Assembly: GCF_000787575.1 (NCBI RefSeq)
Contig: NW_012236491.1
Coordinates: 2,064 to 66,063, forward strand
Length of the DNA: 64,000 bases
Reading direction: 5' to 3'
Source of the DNA: Acytostelium subglobosum LB1
Lineage: Eukaryota > Evosea > Eumycetozoa > Acytosteliales > Acytosteliaceae
In this document: positions 20,688-29,870 of the stretch, piece after piece
Position numbering within the stretch: the first letter of the stretch is position 1
How the letters are laid out: every line of letters begins with the position of its first letter
Translations under genes and position numbers: made by a program
The notes under the pieces: generated by a model
What the model was told of the DNA's origin: nothing
Databases searched by the model: none
Seen by the model: the letters and a program-made list of their open reading frames with translations, nothing else

Positions 20688-22450
20688 TCTCTATTCTATA
20701 TATATATGTTTTAAACTTTAATGATCAATGTTTGTTTGTTAATGTATGTTTGTGTGAGGGTATGATGATGGTATATATCTGTGTTTATGTGTTTGTTGAT
20801 CCAACAAGTAGGCTATTGATAAGATAAGGTCATGTGGATTGAATGATGATGATGATGAATGAGGTCCTAAGCATGTCCCCGGTCGAAGAAGATTAGAAGG
20901 GAAGGTCCTTCCCTTCGTCTTTTTGTTGTTTGACCAGACCCGCCCATCCATCCCCATCCACACACACCACAAAGATAAACATAACAAACGATTCTTTCTG
21001 AACACATGTATGTGGTTTGTGAATAAAAATAGCTCAATCAACGGGTTTTTATGTTTTGGTATGATTTAAAAAGACGAATTTGTTGGGGCTTTCCAAACAC
21101 TTCTGGAATGGGAAATAGTATAAGCTCCAATGGCAACATGGACATCCATATCAGGTTAGAGGTCTTAAGATTGCCTTCCTTGGTTGAAACAATACACACA
21201 CACTTATACACAAGGTAACGAAAATAAGTTGTAGGATCAGATGTTGATAATGATGGTTGGATTGAATGAACGAATGAATGAATGAAAGAACGAATGAGTG
21301 TAATTACTTACATGTTTGGGATATTGACAATTGGATTAACTAATTAACTAATTTGGAAAATAGTAAAAGACTTTAATATATTATATATAACTATTGTTTT
21401 TGGTATTGGACAATGTTGATGTTGCTTTGTGAGAAAGTAGTGAATTGGCGCGAAGTCGTCAAGCGCAGGAATGATGTTTTCTTGGTATTATAAGGTAAGA
21501 TAGGATAGGATATAGGTTTAATATGTGTATGTAACTGTAAGATCATATGCCAACAAGTAATGATGAAGACCTTTATATATTGGCTTGTTGTGATCGATGG
21601 ACTACCACTCTCGGGTAAGTTAAACATGTGGGATACGGCCAATCCATCATTCCCCCTTTAGAATGGAGGGGAAGCAAGAATCGAACGCCGAAGCACACTA
21701 AAATTTGAATTGGAGTTTTGGCAACATCTAAAAGTGCGCAAGGTTAGATGAGTGTATTGTTGGCTGGATGGCTGTCATCATGTCTGAAGGTGATCATGAT
21801 CATAATAATGTAATATATATGGATAGTCAATTGACCAATGTTCATAAATACGCCGAGATTACATTGGATCTCTCATACACACAGTGACGTCCATTTGATC
21901 AGGGCCGTGTAACCTTTAGACCTTATTGACGAGGGCCAAAAGGGGGACTCGGTCTGATCTCAAGGACCCAAGTCGAAATTTTGATCACGCCTGTTAAGAA
22001 CTCCTCAATCTAGAATACGAATGAAAACACGCCGTCCGTTATGGTCATTATTGAAGTAACTTCACTTCACTTTGTGTGCCATGTGCGTGACGTGATCAAG
22101 TGTTGGTGATTCTAGAAATCCACTCTCCATCCATTAATCAATCAATCATCAATCTAGATTGCTGTCATCAACCCTGTACATTTGTCTGATGGTTGACATC
22201 AACTGACCAGCCAGCCAGCTGGTTGACTGAGTGTACAGATTGGTCGGCGCTGGATAGATGAATGAATGGGATACCTGGATATAGTTATTATTATTATTAA
22301 TGATTATAATATTATAATACTACACAATCACCGAACCTGATCGATGTTTATGTTTGTGCTTGGGCTTGGTGCTGCTGCTGCCAATGATGCTGTTTGGTTG
22401 GCCACAGCCACTCGAGTGGCTGGCTGCTGGTATTGATTTGGCCAATCATT
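20688..22450. other. Long intergenic region (1.76 kb)
   Basis: This is the 5' flank of the ABC transporter and the 3' flank of the WIPI-like gene. It contains a 21-bp palindrome (20896-20916), GAATGAATG runs near 21270-21290 and AT-rich blocks. A unique stretch of about 21860-22060 is GC-balanced and not repetitive but has no coding frame. Weak minus-strand frames at 20739-21041 and 21391-21642 have no supporting features. A sequence resembling a tRNA T-loop near 21680 lacks a pairing stem. Confidence 0.45.
20896..20916. repeat. Near-perfect 10-bp-arm palindrome followed by T-run
   Basis: GAAGGGAAGG and its reverse complement CCTTCCCTTC are separated by a single T, followed by GTCTTTTTG. On the plus strand this is a hairpin plus T-stretch; the minus-strand ABC transporter gene starts about 210 bp away. 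Its role is unknown. Confidence 0.6.
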
Positions 22451-23676
22451 TTAGGATGCAGGTGTCTCATCATTCTCCATGAACTGCAGGGGACTTTCAT
22501 CTCTCTTACACTCGCCCTTGGCAAAGTCGTAAGTATACTTATAACATACACCTGACGCACATATCACTGTGATGTAGCAAGTTGATTGATTGATTGAGTT
22601 AGTGATTGATGCCAGGCCAAGCCAAGCCAAGCCAAAGTGATGTAATACATACCGATGATAGAGTTTGGAGCGGCACTAAATGCACATATTGACCTTGACT
22701 CTGGTATTTGAAACTGTACAGCACTCCATTCAGACTTGAAGTAGTTGGTTGGAAGTATATCACCCATGAAGGAGAAGCTTGATTGGCGGTTCTTGCCATC
22801 GGACTCTGGCTCGCGCACGGTGGCGGGCGCCGAGCGCGAGAGGTCAAAGATGTGGCCGGTGTTCTTGTCGCTGCTGACACATAGTGCTGTCGACTCGTTG
22901 TTGAACGCAATACTGTATATCTCTGCTCGGTGCGTGCCACGACGCACCTCCTTGATCTTCTCGCCGGTGGCTGTGTCAAAGATACGGATCAGCGTGCCCT
23001 TCTCGCTGGCCGTGGCCAGACGCGTGCCATCCTTGTTGAGGGCGATCTGTGAGAGCGCCGACTCGTGTGCGGCGATGATCTGTGTCTTCTTCTGGTCGTA
23101 GAGGTCGACGTGGACGTAGCCTGGTTTCAGACCGGGACACGCCAGCACGTTGGCCGCGCCCGGACACACGGCGCAAATGCCCTTGGGGTTGTTGGTGGTC
23201 TCTAGCTGGTGCACCAGTTGGAGGTCGGCAAAGTTGTACACATAGACCTTGTTCTCGAGCACCACGACGATCCTGTCGCGTCTCAACTTTACCGCCTTGA
23301 CCTCAGACTTGAACTCCAACTTTGCAATACATTTGTTCTGATAATCATCCCAAATCATCACCTGATTCGGTGTATACTTTGGCTTTGTACCTCCTCCAAC
23401 AATTGCCAAGATATTACATCTAAACAACATCTCTACAATTCCTACACCTCCATCGAATACTATTTGTTCCAATGATTGATTGATTTAGTGAGTGAATGAG
23501 TGTCAACTGATTGATTGATCATGTCCAATCATACCTCTTCCGAATCTCTCTTTGAATGGATCACATGAGAATATGAGGAATCCTCTCTCTGTTCCACTTG
23601 CGAAACAACTGTAATCTTGATTAAAGTTTGCAAACAATAAGTTTGGATGTTTATCTTTACAGTTACTCAAGTTCAT
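22451..23676 (-). CDS. wdr45l: WIPI3/WDR45B-like (Atg18 family) beta-propeller
   Basis: The model is complement(join(22451..22566,22653..23459,23535..23676)), 354 residues, with all phases closing. The sequence matches the PROPPIN family: [22 protein letters not shown], then [86 protein letters not shown], and [25 protein letters not shown]...VGGGxxPKYxPNxVMIWDD is characteristic of WIPI3/WDR45B more than WIPI1/2. PROPPINs bind PI3P/PI(3,5)P2 at early autophagic membranes through the two arginines of an F/LRRG motif; here the motif is VRRG (219-222), so both arginines are kept. The C-terminal exon encodes [22 protein letters not shown]-rich minisatellite lies in its upstream region. Confidence 0.92.
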
Positions 23677-23867
23677 TGTTGTTGTTATGTATATATGTAT
23701 ATCGATATATTGATTGATTGATTGATGATTGAATGGCAATGAGTGATGATGCTGCAAGTGAATGAATGAAGTGTGAATGGACCACAAACAGCATGAAAGG
23801 ACATTCATGTGGTAGTGTGAGTCAACTTGAGATTGGCAAAACAAAAGTATCCCCAGGATTGGAGACC

Positions 23868-23933
23868 AGGGCAAGGTCAAGGGCGAGGGCAAGGGCAAGG
23901 GTAAGGGTAGGGTAAGGGTAATGTAAGGGAAGT
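23868..23933. repeat. G-rich (AAGGGC/AAGGGT)n minisatellite
   Basis: Irregular AAGGGC, GAGGGC and AAGGGT units with many GGG runs lie between the WIPI3-like gene start and the PLD gene end. A closely similar array occurs at 56929-56986 inside an RBR-gene intron. The plus strand has G-quadruplex potential. Confidence 0.75.
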
Positions 23934-23976
23934 ACCAATCCATGAATAATGAATGAACTGTATTAAGAATACTAGA

Positions 23977-25575
23977 TTACCAGGTGGATACTGGAAGGGC
24001 GTAGGGTGAATCCCAGTCACGGTTAAAGATGGACTGGAGCTGTGCGGTAAAGTCGGCGTTGATGATGTTGTAGCTCAGTCCTCCGGTGTTGGTGAAGTAG
24101 TCTTCGGACCAATTGGATGTGCCAACATAGGATTGTTGCTCGGTCACCATGTACTTGGCATGATTGACACGAGTGTATGGGACTTGGGGCTCGAAAGGTA
24201 GGTCAGGAATCTGGAACCATCTCACGTCAATGTTGGTGACGGCATCCAGTGAGTGCAAGAACTGAGGGATGATCTTCATGTTGGTGCTGTTCCAATGACT
24301 GATGAGCATTCTGACACTGACGTGGCGGCTATATATTGATTGAATGAGTGAGTTAGGATGAGTGCGTGTAGTGCATGGATGAGCTTGAATGAACATACTT
24401 GAAGGCAGCGGCTCTGAGTGCATTGTCAATCACTGGCCAAAAGGTGTTGGGATAGTTGTAGAATGATGTTGGGGCGTAGTCCATAACAGAGATACACACT
24501 GATTGATTGGCTGCGTTGATGGCTGCGACCAAAGCATCAATATCTCCAGATCTGTGCTTCGAGACAAACTCTGGTGGGGACACGGCCAAGAACATCGAGA
24601 CGTCCTGTCCATTCAAGTTGAGTTGAGCCTGATGTGTTTGATTGTACTTGGCATCATCCCTGATGTGTCGTGTCCACAATGATTAGTCATTCACTCACTC
24701 AATCAATCACTCGTGTCCACACCTTCAACATACTTTGCTGGCCACTTTGGTGGCAATTGGGACATGTTGGCGGCATCCCAGTATTGCTCGAATGCGACCC
24801 TGGTGTCCTCGACCAAACTCTTGCAGTTCTCGACGATCACACCAAGTTCCTTGACCTGTGCCAGTGAGCGCCAGTCAAAGTTGGCACTTCCAACGTAGGC
24901 ATCTATGTTGCGCGAAGGTTATGATTAGTCCATCCATTCACTCGCTCGATCACTCAATCAATCAAACTCCAAGACATACTAATCCTGTCGACAACAATCA
25001 TCTTGGTATGAAGGATACCAGCGCCAACCAAGGCCTCCCAGTTGATGGTGCGTACTTGAGCGGCACCCATTGCAGCCAGTGCCTCAGTGTCGTTGGCTGG
25101 CATGCTGGCACTGGGCTCATTCTGAACGATTCTAATCTTGACGCCACGGTTGGCGGCAGTGATCAGTGCCTTGTAAAAGTTGGTTCCCATGTATCCACCA
25201 TACTCTGATGGGTATGATGCTCCATCCGTCAATGTCATATAGAACAATCCAAGATCTATAGTCTCCTGAGCATTATTGATCAATGACATCCAAGCATCAT
25301 AAGTCGACACATTAGTAGTCAAGTTGACAAAAAGTGGAATAGACTCTGCAATGTACATCCTTCCACTGTATGATTGATTGATCGTGAGTGAGTGAGTGAT
25401 TGAGTGAGTGAGTCCATCATGATCATGTGACCAACAAACAACAGGATAGTTACCCATCACATTTGTCTTGATTGTCATTGTTTGGGCGAATGACGACTGA
25501 GCTAACAGTCACCATGCTGCTACAGAGTATGATCGTTGCCAACACTGCAGTTGCAACAAATGTGTTCTGTATCAT
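23977..25575 (-). CDS. PLD3-like phospholipase D family protein
   Basis: The model is complement(join(23977..24328,24399..24659,24734..24902,24980..25365,25454..25575)), 429 residues, with all four introns in phase. Exon 1 provides a signal peptide or signal anchor, MIQNTFVATAVLATIILCSS. The first HKD motif is HTKMIVVD (160-167), followed by YVGSANFDWRSL. The second is HAKYMVTE (369-376), followed by YVGTSNWSEDYF; the Glu in place of Asp is the norm for the PLD3/PLD4 branch. Mammalian PLD3/4 are lysosomal 5' exonucleases and lipid transphosphatidylases, so a lumenal endolysosomal or secreted role is likely. Several NxT/NxS sites fit a lumenal enzyme. The nearest dictyostelid counterparts would be the short PldY/PldZ-type enzymes rather than the large cytosolic PLDs. 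Confidence 0.92.
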
Positions 25576-25780
25576 GTTTATGTATTTGTTTGAATGAATG
25601 AATGATTGAAAGATGAGTGAGTGAGTGAAAAGTAATAAGATTGAGATGGAAGGAGGTCGGTGTGGTGCTGGGGAGTGTGTGAGTCACTTTGCCTTTGATC
25701 TTTCTGATCAAAAACGACACCACACGCTAGTGTGATTGATGGGTAAACAATACAACAAACAATGAAAATGCTCGCGAGGT

Positions 25781-28087
25781 TTATTTGTTGGCATTATTGT
25801 TGTTGTTGCCACTGGCTGTCTGTAGACTGAGACGACTCAAGTCTAGAACATCTTGATCAATGGACAGCGGGGCCTCGGAAGAGAACGCCGCGTTGAACAG
25901 CTTGAGTGGCGGCGCAATCTTGCACAGTCGAACAAACTCGCCCACTTCGCTGTCTGACGTCTTGGACACGGAGCTGATGGCCGAGGCAAAGGCCGGCTCG
26001 TCATGTTCAATGGTCGATGGTATCTGTGAGTCGAGTCCTAGTCCTAGGCCCAGGCCAAGTCCACCCAGGCCCAGTCCATGACCTAGTCCATGTTCTTTGT
26101 GCGGGTCTGACAGGAGTAGAGGGCCATGTATCTGGCTGAGCTTGGAGTTGATCGAGCTCTTGAACGAGGAGGATGAGTGAGTGTTGTTGATGCCGCTGCT
26201 GGTCGAGATGTTTGAGTTGTTGCCACTGGGCGGCTTCTGTTGGCTAAGATGCGTCTCCCTGCTGTTGTTAAATGGAGGCGATACGCCAGTTGTGAATGAA
26301 TGTGGTGTGGCTTGGTATTGTTGGAGGTCGTTGATGCTTGGCTGCTTGGCGAATATTGGCTGAGGTGCCTGCTGGTACATCTGAGGTTGAGGGGCAATGG
26401 CGATGGGGGCAGAGGTCGATCTGTGTCTGAGTGCCGATGTGGGTGACACCTGATGTTGTGCTGCTGGTGATGGTTGAGGTGTAAAGTTGAGTTGTCTAAT
26501 GACCAAAGGTTGTTGTTGTTGTTGCTGCTGTTGTAGTTGCTGTTGTTGTTGCTGTTGTTGTTGTAGTTGATGTTGTTGTAGTTGCTGTTGCTGTAGTTGA
26601 TATTGGTATTGTTGTAGTTGACCTGGTGAGTTTGAGCTTGACTTTGGATTGGACGTCGAATATACATAGAAGGGAGGCGAGTGTGATGTGCCTGGTGTCG
26701 CATTGATGGGAGAAGCCAATGAACTTGGTGATTGCTTCTTATAACTATGTACATTGTTCGCAGAGTTTGGTATAATGATTGGATTGCTACTCTTGACGTC
26801 CTGTTGTTGTTGTTGTTGCTGTTGTAGTAGTTGTTGTTGCTGCTGTTGGAGTATTTGTTGTTGTTGCTGTTGCTGTTGTTGGTACATCATTCCACCGCCA
26901 CTGCTGTAGCTGCCAATGCCACTGCCACCAGAGTGAGTGTAGTAGTCGTATGAGTCATTGGAGCCAAATGAGGACGGTCTGAACGTGTCGCCCTTGCCAC
27001 TGCTACTGCTGTAGTATGGTGCGGGCTGGGGCTGATACTGTTGCTGCTGCGAGGTCTGCTTGATAGGCAGCGATGCGGTGGCTGGCATGGGGATGGGAGT
27101 ACTGCTGCCATAGCTGCTAGAGTAATGTCCGCTGGGTGGCGTGGACTTTAGTGGTGTGGATTGCTGTGGTGTCGTCGCTGACTCGTGTCTGTAATAGTTG
27201 TTGTTGTTGTAGTCCTTTATAATAAACTGTGAGTCCAGTCCCAGCTGTGAGCTGATGGATATCTCGCGCGTCAGATCCTCCTTGTATGCTACATCCATTC
27301 GCCACACTCCCAATGGTGTAGGTATATGTGTAAAGACAAATGATTTAGTTTGAGTGGCTATATAAGAGTGATCGAGTTAGTGATTGATTGAGTGAATGAG
27401 TGGACGCGAGAACACCTACATAATGCGAATGAAGGTGAGTGTATAGAGTTGACATCGCATATCCTAATCTGATACTTGATCTTTGATGTGGACGATCGAT
27501 TCTTTGTAAAGTTGCGATAGACTTGATAACATGGTAGGTTCCTCAATAAAGAGTACAATGCTCTAACTAATAATATAACGTTTCTATATAGCTTTGGTAA
27601 TTCGCATGTTGTATCCACATCCTTACTACACGTGCGGGACAATCATTGTTAGTCATTCATTCATCCAATCATTCAATCGATCAATCTAGGGGAGAGCAAC
27701 ATAACATACTATGGTTCAAAGATGAATCTCCATGACTCGACTAGAGTATTCAATCCTAGCATCTCGCCACCTTCGTCAAAGTGTATATCCAACAGGAACA
27801 AGGTACGTATACCATGCCTGGCAAAGATGATCGACTCTATAACCTTTTGAACTGAATCTGAGTCCTCAGTCTCAATGTGAAACTAAAGTGTAAGGTAGTA
27901 AGTATCATTGATTGATCAGTACAACACTGACATTGAGTTGACAACTACATACATGTTTGTTTATCTTCTTCTGTTGAGGCAGTATATCTACACGTGCTGA
28001 TAGTACCGATTGCACTACCTTTGATATACTCCTTCTGACCAACTCTTCTGTCTTCTCACGAAGAGTAGAAGATGTTGGATTCTCCAT
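25781..28087 (-). CDS. atg13: Autophagy protein Atg13
   Basis: The model is complement(join(25781..27357,27420..27625,27710..27882,27953..28087)), 696 residues, with all phases closing. Residues 1-190 fit the Atg13 HORMA domain: VRRSISKVVQSVLSARVDI, then SWRFIFEP|YKDVDTTCELPKLYRNVILLVRALYSLLRNLPCYQVYR, a strong family signature, and FTHIPTPLGVWRMDVAYKED (the safety-belt strand). The remainder is a disordered, Gln/Ser/Asn-rich region with three or more poly-Gln tracts (for example around 26510-26600 and 26800-26880), as expected for the Atg1- and Atg101-binding regulatory tail. A short GLG-repeat (HGLGLGGLGLGLGLGLD) lies near 26030-26090. Atg13 is the scaffold of the Atg1 kinase complex that starts autophagosome formation. 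It sits two genes away from a WIPI3-like gene, which acts at the next step. Confidence 0.9.
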
Positions 28088-28659
28088 CGTCCTGAACTAT
28101 ATATATATATCTATTTTAACTCCTTCTCTCTCTCTTCCTCTCTTTCTTGTCTCTATCACTATATATCAATCAATCGATCAATCAATCTTGTTATCTCGAG
28201 ATTCTAATTTATATTAATTAATTAATCTTAATCTTTATATGATAGATAATATATTATGTGTGTTTATCTTTATATGTTTCACAAGTAAATAAGTAATAAT
28301 AATGACGATTATACAAGTGAGTGGTTGTTAAGTTTGTTGTACAACTAACTACTTGTTGTTGTTGATTGGGTGTGACTCAAATGAAGTGTAGCGAGAAAGT
28401 GAGTGAACGAAACCCATCGAACTTCTCAATATTCATTAACCACCAATCAACGTGGTTTTCAACAATTATTCTTCTGGAAGTACACACTAAAGATACAAAT
28501 AGATAGAGATATATCATACTTAAGATCTTGTCAATTCTATATTCATTCATTCATTCATTCATTCATTCATTCATTCATTCATTCATTCATTAGGTGTCAA
28601 TAAAGTGATAGAGTTTATTGTATAAGTACATTTGGTTGGACAGGAAAGTATAGGACAGC
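28088..28659. other. Intergenic region upstream of atg13
   Basis: The sequence is AT-rich with TATATATATA just upstream of the atg13 start, TCTCTC pyrimidine runs near 28110-28150, and the (ATTC)n microsatellite at 28541-28591. No gene is supported. Confidence 0.5.
28541..28591. repeat. (ATTC)n microsatellite
   Basis: About twelve uninterrupted ATTC units lie just downstream of the mucin-like gene. Confidence 0.95.
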
Positions 28660-29436
28660 TCAGAATAGTATTGATGAGATTGTCAAAGTGATGAAGGACA
28701 TGACAATGAATGTAGGTACCGCTCCATGTACTTTTGAAGATGTCGATGGATGTTTATCAGTGTCAGTTGAGTGAGTGCTACTCGTTGTTGTTGTAGTTGT
28801 ACTGGTGACACTTGGGGAGTTGCTTGAAGTACTGGATGAAGTTGTGGAGGTAGTAGATGTGGACGTCGAGGGTGTGGCCGTGGTCGATGTTGTCGAGGAT
28901 GTCGAAGACGTCGAAGATGTCGAAGTGGTAGTTGAAGAGGTGGACGAAGTAGAAGATGTGGAGGATCCAGCAGAGGTCGAAGATGTACTGGATGTGGAGT
29001 TTCCAGTGGAGGTCGAGGAGGTCGAGGAAGTAGTTGAGTTGGACGTCGTAGATGTTGATGTTGAGTTAAGTGATGTGGATGTAGTAGTTGGTGATGTACT
29101 GGTAGATGTAGAGGTGGAGGTAGTGGTATCAGATGGTGATGTACTCGTAGATGTTGATGATGTTGATGATATTGTTGTCGGAGTGGTTGTACTGGTACCA
29201 TGGACTAGTCCACCATCACCAGATGTTATGGTAGTTATGATACTTGACGGGGCAGTAGATGTGCTGGTACCGTGTACAATTCCACCATCACCAGATGTTA
29301 TGGCAGTTACTATACCACCATCACCAGATGTAACTGCGGCACCGCCATCACCAGACTGGCAATGAACACTCACGGCCATCACCGCCAACAACATCATCAA
29401 TAATAAGAAGTAGAAGTTGTAAATATTCTTTGTCAT
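28660..29436 (-). CDS. Ser/Thr-rich, probably GPI-anchored cell-surface protein
   Basis: I chose the ATG at 29436 because it begins a clear signal peptide (MTKNIYNFYFLLLMMLLAVM...VHC) and gives 258 residues; the open frame extends 29 codons further upstream. After cleavage come four copies of a TSGDGG-type unit (AAVTSGDGGIVTAITSGDGG, then TSTSTAPSS spacers), followed by about 130 residues of almost pure Ser/Thr (STSSTSTGNS...). The protein ends in a hydrophobic tail, GAVPTFIVMSFITLTISSILF, with no charged residues after it, typical of a GPI-attachment signal. The expected product is a heavily O-glycosylated mucin-like coat protein, in the style of dictyostelid surface and spore-coat glycoproteins. 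Function beyond surface coating or adhesion is unknown. Codons for the Ser/Thr tract are varied (TCA, AGT, ACT, ACA), so it is conserved as protein rather than being a DNA microsatellite. Confidence 0.8.
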   Translation of the reverse strand: MTKNIYNFYFLLLMMLLAVMAVSVHCQSGDGGAAVTSGDGGIVTAITSGDGGIVHGTSTSTAPSSIITTITSGDGGLVHGTSTTTPTTISSTSSTSTSTSPSDTTTSTSTSTSTSPTTTSTSLNSTSTSTTSNSTTSSTSSTSTGNSTSSTSSTSAGSSTSSTSSTSSTTTSTSSTSSTSSTTSTTATPSTSTSTTSTTSSSTSSNSPSVTSTTTTTTSSTHSTDTDKHPSTSSKVHGAVPTFIVMSFITLTISSILF

Positions 29437-29870
29437 TGTATCTTTTGAAAGGAGTAAAAGCGGAAGTGGAAGTGGAGCACTCTTGATAAGTCTTGTCTTG
29501 TTGTAAGTTTGGTGAATGATCAATGATGGGTAAGGCGTGACATCACTTGAATCACCTTTTCATACTTTACGTCACAAGGATCAGGAGATTGTATGTCTGG
29601 AACGAACGGGGCCTGTGAATGGGCGTAACCTTGGTGCATGATTGTGTTATCTGATCACTTTTTGGTTCAAACGATGTGATGGTTAATCGTGGATGGGGGG
29701 ACAAGGACCCAATGTTGGGGGACATGGGTTGACCATCGATCAGCAGGTCACCAAAGGAGTTGTCACTGGTTAGGATAAGTTAAGTTAAGTTATAATTTAT
29801 TATAAATATATTATTATGTTATGTACAGATAAAGAGGAAAGAGGGAGGAGGAAAGAGGAAAGAGACCTCT
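29437..29870. other. Intergenic region
   Basis: This region is the upstream region of the mucin-like gene and the 3' region of the phosphatase gene. Non-repetitive sequence at 29530-29760 contains GGGG-runs (GGATGGGGGGACAAGG) but no coding frame. TTATAAATATATTATTATG near 29800 probably holds the 3' UTR signals of the phosphatase gene. Confidence 0.45.

Noticed and set aside
20739-21642. Minus-strand frames in the ABC-WIPI spacer
   Set aside because: They contain simple-sequence segments, have no good start context or splice partners, and share no motif with known families.
21660-21720. tRNA-like T-loop (GTTCGATTC on the minus strand)
   Set aside because: The five bases on either side do not pair, and no D-arm or acceptor stem can be drawn around it.
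23880-23935. Interstitial telomere
   Set aside because: Units are irregular AAGGGC/GAGGGC/AAGGGT rather than a uniform telomeric hexamer or AG(n) repeat, and a similar array lies in an intron.
28775-29365. Long Val/Asp/Glu-rich frame on the plus strand opposite the mucin-like gene
   Set aside because: It is the reverse complement of Ser/Thr codons (GTNGAN repeats); the minus strand has signal peptide and GPI tail, so the plus frame is a shadow.
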